The notes below the pieces were generated by a model. It had not been told where the DNA came from, did no database searches, and saw only the letters and a program-made list of their open reading frames with translations. From Salvelinus alpinus (lineage: Eukaryota; Chordata; Actinopteri; Salmoniformes; Salmonidae): DNA of 64,000 bases. The stretch is taken from assembly GCF_045679555.1 (NCBI RefSeq), contig NC_092091.1:12425918-12489917 (forward strand), written 5' to 3'. A program made the position numbers and the translations under genes. Below are positions 1 to 11,234 of the stretch, piece by piece. How positions within the stretch are numbered: position 1 is the first letter of the stretch; each line of letters starts with the position of its first letter.

Positions 1-875
1 GCAGATGTTATTTGGGAGTGTAGCGAAATCCTTGTGCTTCTAGTTCCGACAGTGCAGTAATCTAACAATTCCACAACTACCTAATACACACAAATCTAAG
101 TAAAGGAATGGAATAAGAATATATACATATAAATATATGGATGAGCAATGACAGAGCGGCATAGGCAAGATGCAATAGATGGTATAAAATGCAGTATATA
201 CATGAGGTGAGTAATGCAAGATATGTAAACATTATTAAAGTGGCATTATTAAAGTGACTAGTGATCCATTTATTAAAGTGGCCAATGATTTCAAGTCTGT
301 ATGTAGGCAGCAGCCTCTCTGTGTTAGTGATGGCTGTTTAACAGTCTGATGGCCTTGAGATAGAAGCTGTTTTTCAGTCTCTCAGTCCCAGCTTTGATAC
401 AACTGTACTGACCTTGCCTTCTGGATAGTAGTGGGGTGAACAGGCAGTGGCTCGGGTGGTTGTTGTCCTTAATTATCTTTTTGGCCTTTCTGTGACATCG
501 GGTGCTGTAGGTGTCCTGGAGGGCAGGTAGTTTGCCTCCGGTGATGCATTGTGCAGACCGCACCACCCTCTGGAGAGCCTTGCGGTTGTGGGCGGAGCAG
601 TTGCCATACTAGGTGGTGATACAGCCCGACAGGATGCTCTCAATTGTGCATCTGTAAAAGTTTGTGAGGGTTTTAGGTGCCAAGCCGAATTTCTTCAGCC
701 TCCTGAGGTTGAAGAGACACTGTTGTGCCTTCTTCACCACACTATCTATGTGGTTGGACCATTTCAGATCGCTGGTGATGTGTACGCTGAGGAACTTGAA
801 GCTTTTCACCTTCTCCACTGTGGTCCTGTCGATGTAGATAGGGGCGTGCTCTCTCTACTGTTTCCTGAAGTCACC
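1..875 (-). mobile_element. LINE 3' portion (RSg-1/HpaI-tail type), 5'-truncated
   Basis: Antisense non-LTR retrotransposon 3' end. The left edge of the window falls inside the 3' untranslated tail (the GTGTAGCGAAAT segment near 20-32 also occurs at 34360 and 61113). Reading leftwards from about 870 comes the C-terminal end of a reverse-transcriptase ORF, then its 3' UTR. The same tail recurs at 61050-61511. Clade (CR1/L2-like) is assigned from general resemblance of the encoded protein to fish LINEs; tail identity is from memory of salmonid LINE/SINE tails. Confidence 0.85.
324..818 (-). pseudogene. LINE reverse transcriptase C-terminus, frame-broken
   Basis: Two minus-strand frames together cover the end of a LINE reverse transcriptase. 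818-609 encodes a segment with FKFLSVHITSDLKWSNHI and CTIESILSG; 566-324 continues in another frame with SAQCITGGKLPALQDTY and ends at the LINE stop. The catalytic palm is absent because the element is 5'-truncated, and a frameshift or small deletion lies between about 609 and 566, so no enzyme can be made. The related copy at 43175-43601 (+) keeps this region in a single frame. An open frame on the opposite strand here is its shadow. Confidence 0.8.
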
Positions 876-889
876 TCCTTCGTTAAAAA

Positions 890-1112
890 GTATTGACTCA
901 GTGGTGTGAATACTTATGTAAATTAGATATTTCTGTATTTCATTTTCAATGAATTTGCTAACATTTCTAAATACCTTCTAAACACTTTTCCCTTTGTCAT
1001 TGTATTTAGATGGGTGAGAATTGTTTTCAATTTAATCCATTTTGAATTCAGGCTGTAATAACAAAATGTGGAATAAGTCAACGGGTATGAATACTTTCTG
1101 AAGGCACTTAGG
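890..1112 (+). mobile_element. Tc1-like transposon terminal fragment
   Basis: Ends in a typical salmonid Tc1 terminal inverted repeat (GAATACTTTCTGAAGGCACT), preceded by the TIR-proximal segment also seen at the right ends of the Tc1 copies at 28001 and 43022. The transposase region is missing; a LINE end abuts it on the left. Confidence 0.75.
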
Positions 1113-1212
1113 TTCCAGGCAAAGGTGCTTTGGCAGTGAAAACTACATATGTTTTAGAAGTCTAATGTCACTGAAACGTGTGCGATCGATGCTACAAACA
1201 ATATGTGCCCTT

Positions 1213-1356
1213 GGGCCCGTATTCATAATGCATCTACAGAGTAGGAGTACTGATCTAGGATCAGGTCCACCCCCAGTCCATTCATTATAATCTAAAAGGC
1301 TAAACTGATCCTAGATCAGAACTCCAACTCTGAGAGGCTTTATTATGAATATGTGC
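1213..1356. mobile_element. Short palindromic MITE, copy 1
   Basis: About 140 bp with near-complete dyad symmetry: GGGCCCGTATTCATAA on the left is answered on the right by TTATGAATATGTGCC, and CTGATCTAGGATCAG by CTGATCCTAGATCAG. A second copy is at 9092-9240. The palindrome suggests a non-autonomous DNA element able to fold into a hairpin; superfamily not assigned. Confidence 0.7.
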
Positions 1357-3327
1357 CTTTGTGTTTTTAAGTTCCTCTATGCTTTTTATCAGCACAGAGA
1401 CTAGACAGAACTGTGGATCTGTACTCCATTCCCCTCCGGCAGTATAGAGGCCTCATCTGTCATTTGGTTCTTTTTACAGCCTTTTCCGCTGTCCTCGTGC
1501 TTTCTCAGTCTCTCTGTCTGGGCTGGAAGCAGCTCCGGAGTTGTCGGGACGTGCTGGAATCAGCATGGAAATGACAAAAATATTCCATATTTTGATAACT
1601 GAAGTTGAGTGCTGGATTGGGGAGAGTTGTACATCTTTCTCGATAATCGATCCTCTTCGCCAATGAGGAAAAAACAGACCTAATAGTGAACATCTGTATT
1701 TCATTGGGTCATTTCAGTTGGAAGATGGTTCATAAGACCTAGCAGCAAACTCCAATTTCCAGATAGAAGGATTTACCCTCGCTCCAGTTCCCAGAAATTT
1801 ACACCACAGCCCAACTCTTGGTTAAAAAACGATGACATCAGTCAGTTAAACAGCCAGTATAAGTGAGGATTATCTTCACACCTTGCAATGTTAGTCTCTC
1901 TTCCACATACAGCGACTACAAACACTTTCCTGTTGGTTATGTCAGGAAATAAGGTCAAATTTAAGAGGAAATTAGCATGTTTGCCGTCAGATTATCTGAA
2001 ACTCAATACTTATTAATCCTACTCTCATGCATGCCATAAAATAGATACCTTGTGTGTGTTTGTATGTATGTTTGTATGCGTGCGCTCGTGCATACCTTTC
2101 AAACATAAAAGACCAATCATTCACTCAAACATATAATAACCATGGCTAGAAGTTTTTTCTGGACCTCGTGACCAGAGCAGGAAAAACTCTGGTCCTCGCA
2201 ATAACATTAGAGGCAATGCAGACTGACCAAAGCCTCCATCTGTTCCCTCGTAACACGAACCACCAGAACTCCCGTTTATATTTTGATTCCCCCCTTCTTT
2301 TTTAAAGCTCCCACTTTTTCTAGCAGGTAGTCATTTCCAAGCTGACATGCAACCAGACACACTGAAAGGCTCATGGTAAAAGTCCAGAAACAACACACTC
2401 ACAGCCTCCTCTTACCTTCCCAAACCCCCTTTTTCTCCTGTGACTTCTCAGAGGAAGGTAAACACCATTTTGCGGTGGCAGAAATGTGATTTCATTCTGC
2501 TGCGATAGCAAGTTCTGCCGTCGAGCTCTTTTCTTCTCCCGCTCCTTCTTTTCCAACATCTGGATCCTAGTTCCTCATTTATTTATGTAGTATGCCTTTT
2601 TTTGTGGGACTTTAAAAGTCCTTTACCTTTTTCCCTTGGCGGTTTCTCCACCAATTTGACAATTAGATTTTCGCCATAACTGGTGAACTCGGCAATTACA
2701 TGCTCGACCACAGAGTCTCTCCAAAATAGAGCGGTGCGGCTCATATGGCACACAGAAATAGAATAGTTTTCATGTCTGTTTGGATGGCCGCCCAGCTAAA
2801 ACTATGCTCAGCCGCTTGACTGACAGAGGGATGTGGGCTTTTTTCTCCCCAAGAAAAATCTTAGGGTCACGAATCCTGACCAAAGACTGAGGCAGTTGAG
2901 CTCCCAGTTCCTCGGTTGGGCTGCGAGGAGAGAGGAGGTTGCAGGGCAGGGACAGAGGCTTGTGCCTCGACAATGAAAACTCCAGGGGACACTTAACATT
3001 TAAGATGCTGACCTGAGGCTGGGGTAAGTCTGGCAAACACTCTCTCCTATTTGCTGACTGGGAGATCACATAAGACGGAATGGGGGTCTTGTGAGGTTGT
3101 CTGTACTTCTTTAAGAGACTAACTTCAATATAACTTAGTGATGGGATAAACTTGAGAGTTGTCTATTACTGCCTGGTATCTGACTAAGTCTTAGAATCAT
3201 TCGCCTCATACACACACCACTAAGCTCATCAGTAGAAAGCGGAGCTCATGGCATCTTTGAGACTGTTTCTCACTGTTACTGCTGTTACTGTGTCGGTTGA
3301 TACAGAGCCTCTGCACTCTAAAACATT
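1357..3327. other. No gene recognised
   Basis: AT-rich, apparently unique sequence. Short open frames on the minus strand lack recognisable domains, splice context or codon bias, and I see no repeat family. Confidence 0.4.
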
Positions 3328-3931
3328 GTGGATTAAAAACAACCCAGAGTTGGGTAAATAGTGGACAGAACACATGTTGAGTTATTTTGACCCACTTAGT
3401 TGGGTTGTTTTCTTTGAAGACAGGAGGTGTGGCTTATAGTGGGGGTGTGGCTTTCAGGTAGTTATTTTTGGCCAAGTGTAAATTGCATTCCTGTTCATCA
3501 TGTTAAGTTCGTACACTGCATATTTCATTTTCCTTATATAATTTTGCACAATACATGATCTAACATAAAATTAATAAAACATTATTTAAGTATTATAACA
3601 AAGTGGTAACTTTCCCAACATTGGGACATGCATAGGTACTTGATGAACTCATACGGCTCACAAACGTTTCAGTGCTCCACTTCAAGATAACAATACAACA
3701 AAACATAAGAACCGGAATGACATTTACTCTCACGGGTGGCCAAAAAGAGCTATCTTAAAGCCACTCCCTTACTAAACCATGCCTCCAGTCTTTTGATCTG
3801 ATCCAGTGGCTCATAGCTCAATAACCCAGCATCAATAACCCAACAACCCAACTGAGTGACCCAACTGGCTTGGTCAAAATAGACCAATTTATGTTCAATA
3901 TTTACCCAAATTGGGATGTTTATAACCCCAC
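3328..3931. mobile_element. Long-inverted-repeat non-autonomous element, copy 1
   Basis: The left arm (from GTGGATTAAAAACAACCC, through GGGTAAATAGTGGACAGAAC, to AGTTGGGTTG) is the imperfect reverse complement of the right arm ending TATAACCCCAC at 3931. Dyad symmetry continues inward (GTGTGGCTTTCAGG...TTTTTGGCCA against TGGCCAAAAAGAG...AAAGCCACTCCC). The repeated AACCCA/TGGGTT motif is characteristic. A second copy at 14133-15856 is split by a Tc1. Superfamily unknown. Confidence 0.65.
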
Positions 3932-5207
3932 TTTCTTTTGTGTCTGTGAGACACATTACAATAGCATCTCCCATGGCAATGCTATCATCATCTGCAGGTC
4001 CCGGATATTTAAGCCCTAGTTCAAACAGCGCTCTATCGCCGCACTGAACTAAAAAATATGTAACTTTCTATTTGGAAGAGCAGAGACAGAGTGCCAGCCA
4101 AAACAATAGAGTGCGCCTCGGAATTTCATGAAAGTTTGTCAGCGTCTGCCGCTCTTTCGGTGAGGTACGGGTGAAGCACACCTCTGTTTCATACAGTGCG
4201 CCAGAGCAGTTCTTCCACTGTCGGGAGAAATGGTAATGATTGTTAATATATGTTAATTGCATGCAAATAAAGGTTTCTTCTCTATCACAACGGAATCATG
4301 GCATCAGATTCTGTAAGAGGTCCCTGTCATGCCTGTATTCGACCAAAAACCAACGAGGAAGTCTGCTGCAGGTTGTATGAAAACAATCAGTATCTCAATC
4401 AAAGCTCTTAACCATGCCAGTCCGTTCTTATTTCTATTCAGTTAGACTCGCCATAAATTCGGCGTCTGAACAGTGCGTAACTGGAGGACTTTGTGCCTGT
4501 CTGGGGCACTGTGGAAGCGCTGATACCGATATCACCACGTCCTCTTTCTCGTACGTTTTAATGGAGTGGTGAACTTTTTGATAATTCCAATGAGTCTATA
4601 CATTTCAATTGACCAAATCACCGACTGGTATCACAGTTGTAAATACGATATAATAACATTGTAACATAGTGTACCTACATTGTAATTACTCTGCGTTTCT
4701 CAGCTGTTCATATTAATTAAGCACATGCTCCGCTTACCCAGGCATGGGAAAGCAGCCTCCATTCAATATTCGGGTGCATACAGATGGTCTTTTCCCCCCA
4801 TTTAGAATGGTCCATTCTAAATCGAAACTGATTTGACATGTTAGTAAAGACAAGAATTGAGAATAGTCTGATGGGTGAAAATATGATCACTTGAGAACAA
4901 CGGGTGCAGCCTTGAGACAAGGAAAAGAGTGAACTGTTTTTTACTTTCTCAAATCATCAATAACCATAAGTCCCATCATGCAGCCCATATTAGTTTTGAT
5001 TTCTAAGATATTCTAAGGTTTGTATCAACCTAAAGTGTATCAAACTAAAGTTGGCAAATAACTCTAAATCTAGCATATAGGACCTGTTTCAAATATCTTT
5101 TATGCTCAACATAGCCACTTCATATGCACACTCACTCAGTAATGGGAAAAATATCCTCTCTATTTTAGTTCAATTATATTCTTCTCACTATAAAATCATA
5201 TGATATA
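3932..5207. other. No gene recognised
   Basis: No domain-bearing frame, RNA gene or clear repeat seen. Confidence 0.35.
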
Positions 5208-5650
5208 TACTGAACAAAAATATTAACGCAACATATAAAGTGTTGGTCCCATGTTTCATGAGCTGAAATAAAAGATCACAGAAATGTTCCAAAGTTTATT
5301 CCTCTAAAATTGGTTTGCATCCATTCATGAGCATTTCTTCTTTACCAAGATAATACATCCACCTGACAGGTATGGCAAATCAAGAAGCTGATTAAACAGC
5401 ATGATCATCACACACCTTGTGCTGGTGACAATAAAATGTGCAGTTTTGTCACACAACACAGCTGATGAAACTGATGAGTATTTCTGTCTGTAATAAAGCA
5501 GCCTAAAGCAGCCCTCCCAGGCCCACCCATGGCTGCACCCTTGCCCAGGGCCTCATTCATTTATTTAAATTGACTGATTTCCTTATATGAACTGTAACTC
5601 AGTAAAATACTTGAAATTGTTTCATGTTGCGTTTATATATTTGCTCAGTA
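5208..5650 (+). mobile_element. Tc1-derived MITE (TACTGAACAAAAATAT ends)
   Basis: Begins TACTGAACAAAAATAT after a TA and ends in the reverse complement (GCTCAGTA) followed by TA, matching TA target duplication. About 440 bp, so an internally deleted derivative of a ~1.6-kb Tc1 family; the transposase is essentially gone, leaving a short piece near ACAGCTGATGAAACTG. The opposite-orientation relative is at 54166-54654. Confidence 0.8.
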
Positions 5651-5875
5651 TAAAATAATGGCACGGGACTGATAAGCATAGCTTGTCTGCTAAATGAAAT
5701 AGCCTACAGCTTACAGAATGGCACATAGCCAGATAACATACAGTAGGCCTCATATTCTGTTCTTCTGAAATACATTTTCTTCATATCTTGTTTCTTTAGA
5801 CCTGCCTATAATGGATGTATTGTGATGGTATATATTAAATGGATTTATTAGACTTTTTAAAATGTAGATGTTTGA

Positions 5876-6826
5876 AAGGCGCGTATCAGTGGCTTGTAGG
5901 CGCCTTGTAAGCTTGGAGGCCTGGAGATGCTAGACATCTTTATGTTAATTAACGGTCAATTACTGTGAGACCGGGCCGGATTAATTCATGTGGTTAATTT
6001 TAAGAAGTTATTTGGCCACTTTAGTTGTAATATACCTAATCAAAACATGTAGGCATATGGGCTAGGCAACATAAGGCATGTGCTGTTTCTTACCTTACTG
6101 CATACAAGCTTGGCATCATTCACAAGTGAAAATATATAATTCACAAGTGATAGGCTAATGTTGTCACCCATCAGACTATTCTTGATTTAATCTTGTCTTT
6201 ACATATAGTATACTAAATACTAATCGTGTGAAATTTGTTTTTATTTAGAATAGACCATTATCATGCACCTGTCTTGAAACAGGGGCAGAGGTATAAAATA
6301 CATGTCATCTAGGCACATAACGAATGGAGGACGGTTTTCCAGTGGTTCATTTTCATACCAGCCAGGTAGTCTATACTCCTGTTGTAAAGCGAAGCAATGT
6401 GCTTAATATTAGGAAAGCTAATAAATAAATATAGTAGGGCTAGCCTATTGAAAGCTGATGGGATCCTCCTCTTTTTAATAGAGGCCATAAGAACTCTGTT
6501 TTCTCACACAATTGCATAGCCTATAGAAATGTTGAGCAACATGAGCTCATGGGATCTTAATAAGTGTTTGATTAGATTTTCGATTACATTTGCATTGTTG
6601 TCAGAGTGATTAGAGGCACAGTAGAGTGCTGAGTACCAGGCAGTGAGCACGTTTGGTAGGCTACTAATAACCATCAGCAGCATCCAAGCTTGGAGAAGCC
6701 TAGTTACCATGACTAAACAGTCACATGGAATTTGACTGCGGTCATGACTCGTGACCGCCTAAGACCGGCAGTCGTTTGCATGACAATAACCGTCTGATGA
6801 AATTTCATGACTGCCACAGCCCTAGT
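5876..6826 (-). mobile_element. hAT-like non-autonomous element (tentative)
   Basis: The right end reads CATGACTGCCACAGCCCTAG, the reverse of a CTAGGGCTGTGG... terminus frequent in fish hAT-type repeats. The left part holds a matching subterminal segment (GTTAATTAACGGTCAATTAC, GAGACCGGGC). The interior has no transposase frame. Left limit approximate; assignment from memory of the repeat family. Confidence 0.5.
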
Positions 6827-6952
6827 GACACCACTCATAACTGTACAGGGAATCATGTGCTCTAACAGAGAAACTGCTAACTCATTGCCCCCCACATCAC
6901 CCATCTTGCCAATTGCTGCCCTCAAGGCTTCATCAAGGCCTACCATGTCTCT

Positions 6953-7224
6953 CATAGACCAATATGTGCCAGGCCAAACCACTCAGTGGATCATAGACCA
7001 ATATGTGCCAGACCAGACCATTCAGTGGATTATTGACCAATATGTGCCAGGCCAGACCATTCAGTGGATTATTGACCAATATGTGCCAGGCCAGACCATT
7101 CAGTGGATTATTGACCAATATGTGCCAGGCCAGACCATTCAGTGGATTATTGACCAATATGTGCCAGGCCAGACCATTCAGTGGATTATTGACCAATATG
7201 TGCCAGGCCAGACCATTCAGTGGA
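6953..7224 (+). repeat. 39-bp minisatellite, 7 copies
   Basis: Units start at 6953, 6992, 7031, 7070, 7109, 7148 and 7187; the last five are almost identical and the first two diverge slightly. The period is a multiple of three and lacks stops, so both strands show artefactual open frames (IDQYVPGQTIQW repeats on +). No coding evidence. Confidence 0.95.
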
Positions 7225-7388
7225 TCCGATTCCCTCTTTGTGTCCCACTGAAAATATGCATTGTGTGGGGTTTTATTCAGAGTTAGGCCTGGGCTGCAAA
7301 CCACTGAGGCCATTGCTGGTTGGAGTCTGTAAATCTGTGTGTTGGGTGTGGGTGGGTGCTGTGTAAGATGACAATGATTATAGTTGAC

Positions 7389-7470
7389 TATTGGCCGGGG
7401 TAGGCCGTCATAGTAAATAAGAATTTGTTCTTAACTGACTTGCCTAGTTAAATAAAGGTTAAATACAATT
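7389..7470 (+). mobile_element. SINE/LINE 3' tail fragment
   Basis: GGCCGGGGTAGGCCGTCAT followed by the AATAAGAATTTGTTCTTAAC and GCCTAGTTAAATAAAGG tail shared by the tRNA-derived SINEs elsewhere in this window (for example 59605-59803). The tRNA-like head is missing. Confidence 0.8.
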
Positions 7471-7498
7471 TTAAAAAGTAGGCAACAATGATTGATTG

Positions 7499-7566
7499 GT
7501 CTCTGTGTGTGTCTGTGTGTCTGTGTGTGTGTCTCTGTGTCTGTGTGTGTGAGTGTGTGTGTGTGC
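7499..7566 (+). repeat. GT-rich imperfect simple repeat
   Basis: Alternating GTGT/GTCT tract; gives a spurious Cys/Val-rich frame. Confidence 0.9.
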
Positions 7567-7752
7567 GCTTGTGCATGCACATGTTCATGGTCGTATGTTA
7601 TGTGTATATGACTGGCTGCTTGCCTGAGGCCACATTAGCAGAGGTCCTCACTCTCATTCTTCTCTGGCCTGTTGAACAGCTGGGAAGGGGAGTGGCCTGC
7701 CTGACTGACTAACATGAACCACACATGTAGATGTGGCCCCTAGCTCTGGCCC

Positions 7753-7927
7753 AGTGGTGACTGCTGAGGGGAGGACAGCTCATAATAATGGCTGGAACAG
7801 AGCGAACGGAATGGCTCAAACCATGGAAACCACATGTTTGATGTTGTTGATACCTTTCCACATATTCCGCTCCAGCCATTACCATGTGCCCGTCCTCCCC
7901 AATTAAGGTGTCACCAAACTCCTGTGC
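7753..7927. mobile_element. Short MITE with inverted termini
   Basis: A GGGGAGGACAGCTCATAATA segment is mirrored by GTGCCCGTCCTCCCCAATTA; centre contains ATGGCTGGAACAGAGCGAA against TTCCGCTCCAGCCATTACC. A dispersed salmonid inverted-repeat element, no coding capacity. Confidence 0.6.
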
Positions 7928-8157
7928 TCTGGCCCCTGACTGTACTCCCATACTGTTTAATTAGCTTCTCTCTACAAGCGTGGTAATTGGTGGATTCCAC
8001 TTTAAAAACCTCCTCTCTCCTTCACAACCCTCCACCCATAGTCACCACCCATCACCATAAGAGGGCCATGATGGGGTAATGTGTTGTCGTGACCACTGTC
8101 TGATCATGGGTATAGATAGCATGGTGGGTGTGGCTCAGTCCATTGACCACTGCTATA

Positions 8158-8479
8158 CCGTGCATTTGAAAAGTATTCAGACCCCTTGACGTTTTCCATG
8201 TTATGTTACAGCCTTATTCTAAAATGTATTAAATACATTTTCCTCTCATCAATCTACACACAATACACCATAATGACAAAGCAAATCGATTTAGATTTTT
8301 TGTGTGCAAATAAAAAAAATAAAAATGAAATATCACATTTACATAAGTATACATGTGGGACCTTATATATATATATATATATATAAAAAAAAAACTATTT
8401 GATCAATTTTAGAATAAAGCTGTAATTTAACAAAATGTGTAAAAAGTCTAGGGGTCTGACAAGGGCTCTGAATGCTCTG
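8158..8479 (+). mobile_element. Tc1-derived MITE
   Basis: TA-flanked ends (CCGTGCATTTGAAAAGTATT at left, GGGCTCTGAATGCTCTG at right) match Tc1 TIRs, but only ~320 bp separate them. Contains an (AT)n tract around 8365-8385 followed by poly(A). No transposase. Confidence 0.75.
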
Positions 8480-9091
8480 TAGTAGGAACCCGTTATGCTT
8501 CAGCTGATGCATACAGTATATGTGTTTGATTGTAATGTCTAGCTTGGCTGGAAGCACTGTGCTTGATGTAGCTAAACTAGCAGAGGTTCCTCCAGGAAAT
8601 AAATGGAGAATGGACCTGTACAGAGACATAACATACAAAAATATCCTTGTAAATAGAACTAAACTAACTAAATATACTGAACCATTTAAGTCTGGCTTCC
8701 CAAGACACATATTCTCACATATTTGGCTTAATCACAAGACACTAAGCTTAATCTGTGTCTGGGAAAGCGGCCCATAGAGTTAACCTGTTATGATTAACGA
8801 CTGTTGTTTTCTTAACCCATCACCATGAATTTGAATGATAACATATTGGTCTACAGTTAGCATTTTGCCATGCGTTGTTCCACCAGTGGCTTACTCCGTT
8901 GTTATTGTCTGTCTCTCCTCTTCTGTCTGCATCTGTGCGGCCAAAGCGTGTGTCAAGGCGAGGTCAGTTCGTGTTTCGTTCCCTACCCTCTGGAGTCCCT
9001 TGGTTTAATCCATCGCTCACACAGTGTCGGCCTGCTCTCCTCCTCACATTTCCAACCCAAGGTTATACTGTTATTCTCAATGGAAGTCCAG
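8480..9091. other. No gene recognised
   Basis: Short open frames without domains; a Leu/Cys-rich frame starting at 8870 has a signal-peptide-like look but no supporting splice sites or downstream exon. Confidence 0.3.
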
Positions 9092-9240
9092 GGCCTGTAT
9101 TCACAAAGCGTCCGAGTAACAGTGCAGGATGTAGTATCAGTCTTGCCTTTTAGATCATAATAAACAAGACAGGGAGGGACCTGGGAGACCTGATCCTAGA
9201 TCAGCACTCCTACTTTGAGATGCTTTGTGAATACGTTGTC
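9092..9240. mobile_element. Short palindromic MITE, copy 2
   Basis: GGGCCTGTATTCACAAAGCG at the left is mirrored by GATGCTTTGTGAATACGTTG at the right, with CTGATCCTAGATCAGCACTC inside. Same family as 1213-1356. Confidence 0.7.
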
Positions 9241-10524
9241 TGGTTGATGAAGCTAGCACCGCTATGGCTTTTATAGACTATAAAGGAGGTCTCACAGATT
9301 TCTCCCTCAACCCGAGCCCAAAGGCAGAATACACTATGAAACTTCAAGGCAAGTCCTCTTTTATTTTCTCAAGTTGTTTTTAAGGAAATGTCCACTGCCA
9401 AAAGAGTAAATTCGTGCAATCCCTGATGAATTACAAATGTTTCAGAAGTCAGCTAAAACTGAAGTGGTTGGCATGTTTAAAGACACAGTCATGCTGTCTT
9501 TAGTAACTTTAGTCAGGACAATACTTTGCCAGGTTAGCAGGACGTTCCTACGTGAAACTCCAGGCACAAAAACAAAATGTTTTTTTTCTGTTCACTTTCA
9601 TCAACCTTCTCCGTGGGGCAGAGATGATGGCCAGGCCCATTCCATGACAATTTTAGAAATATTCCAGGCAGACATTAACTTGACACCAAACACCATCAGT
9701 AGCTGATGCCGGGCCGACCCCCAGAGAGGACGTTTTTTTTTTATGAAGGTCAACAAGAGAGCTTTGAATTTGGTTAACAAAAAATGTAATGGCTTATTTG
9801 CTACCTGTGGCTTATTTGATCGAATATAAGTTTTGTAATGCTTAGGCTGTTATGAGTGTACTGATATAAATTGGACACGTGGCATCCCAGTAACTTTGAC
9901 AAAAAAAAAATTATATGGGAGTTGTGCCTGTTGTTCACACATTCATCTGCCCTCTCATTGCCTAGAATGGTCGCACCTGATCTTACCTCCTCCCACTTCC
10001 TTCCATTTTTGAAGACATTTATTTTGAATTGTTACAGCAGTCACTTGATCAATCAGTAGTATCTGATCAACGTAATGGATAATATGTGCCGACTTCCAGC
10101 TGTTGACCTTTTAACCCGGGGAGTTTAATGTACTGCCCTCAATAATGTCTGTTTATGTCACTAATAATAAACAAGTGGGTTAGCATGAGATGAGATAGCC
10201 TTACCCTTCTGTCTCTACCTCATTTGCTTCCCTCTTTCACGGTCTACCTCCACTGCCTCTCTCTATACCCCCTTCTCTCTCCCTAAGTTCTAATTGGAAA
10301 GCTGGAAGAGGTCTACGGGCTGGAAGGTCTTTAGTGTTAAACTACTGGGAGATGGAGTATGGGAGTTGTGTTAGGGGGTGAACGTAGAAATCCATTGTGT
10401 GTGCAGTACAAATGAGGGTAATATCTATCTCCTCCTCCTTACAGTCAGTGTTAATGCAGTGGAGGGTTCCTCAGGGAACCTTGTGAGGGAACTCTTAACT
10501 GCACCACAAATTGCACCCTATATC
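9241..10524. other. No gene recognised
   Basis: No recognisable gene or repeat apart from short homopolymers (T-run near 9732, A-run near 9901). Confidence 0.35.
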
Positions 10525-10633
10525 AAGGATCATCAACTAGATTAATCCGCGGGGACCATTTTTTCATAAGCAGTTGGTCAGGGGGCCAGAACATAAAACC
10601 TTTCAAGCATACATTTGTATATGATCACATATA
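10525..10633 (+). mobile_element. hAT-type terminal fragment (tentative)
   Basis: AAGGATCATCAACTAGATTA, then a G/C-rich piece containing CAGTTGGTCAGGGGGCCAGA, resembles the terminus of a widespread fish hAT-like repeat. Only one end is present, directly abutting a Tc1/mariner element. Confidence 0.4.
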
Positions 10634-11134
10634 CAGGTAACTGCCAAAATAATGGAACCACTTGTGTAAATGAGAGATACATAGCATAATGAAAGCAGGT
10701 GCTTCCACACAGGTGTGGTTCCTGAGTTAATTAAGCAATTAATCATCACCCTAAGCATGCATCATGCTTAGGGTGATGTATAAAAATGCTATGCAGGCCA
10801 TTATTTTGGTTACAATGGCTATGCGCCCATAGGATGACAGGGCATGAGTGGTCACTGAATGGTTTGATGAGCATGAAAATAATGTAAACCATATACCATG
10901 GCTTCTCAGTCACCAGATCTCAACCCAATTGAACACTTATGGGAGATTCTGGAACGGCACCTGAGACAATGTTTTCCACCATCAACAAAACACCAAATGG
11001 TGTTAAATCTCTCCGATACAGTTCTAGACACTTGTAGAATCTGTTCCAAGGTGCATTGAAGCTGTTCTGGCTCGTGGTGCCCCGACGCCCTATTACGACC
11101 CTATTTCCGTGTTTCTTTTATTTTGGCACTTACC
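10634..11134 (+). mobile_element. Tc1/mariner element, internally deleted
   Basis: Left TIR CAGGTAACTGCCAAAATAAT follows a TA; the right end carries the inverse (TTATTTTGGCACTTACC). Only ~500 bp, with most of the transposase deleted. Its 3' end leads directly into the minisatellite at 11235. Confidence 0.75.
10897..11058 (+). pseudogene. Tc1/mariner transposase C-terminal remnant
   Basis: An open stretch encodes [20 protein letters not shown], the conserved segment carrying the third acidic catalytic residue of Tc1/mariner DDE transposases (SPDLNPIE). The first two aspartates and the N-terminal DNA-binding domain are missing; the frame stops shortly after at TGA. Non-functional remnant. Confidence 0.75.
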
Positions 11135-11234
11135 AGTCTCTCTATTATGCTATTATCTCTATTATACGTTGGAACAGACTTCCAAAAATAAAATCACTTG
11201 GAGCTGATATGCTGGTGTTTTTACAGTCTTTTAT

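Noticed and set aside
6807..7286. IDQYVPGQTIQW repeat protein
   Set aside because: 39-bp array open on both strands; no splice sites, promoter or unique domain.
8870..9160. Leu/Cys-rich frame as secreted protein
   Set aside because: Two overlapping frames are open, the frame runs into a MITE at 9092, and there is no homologous domain.
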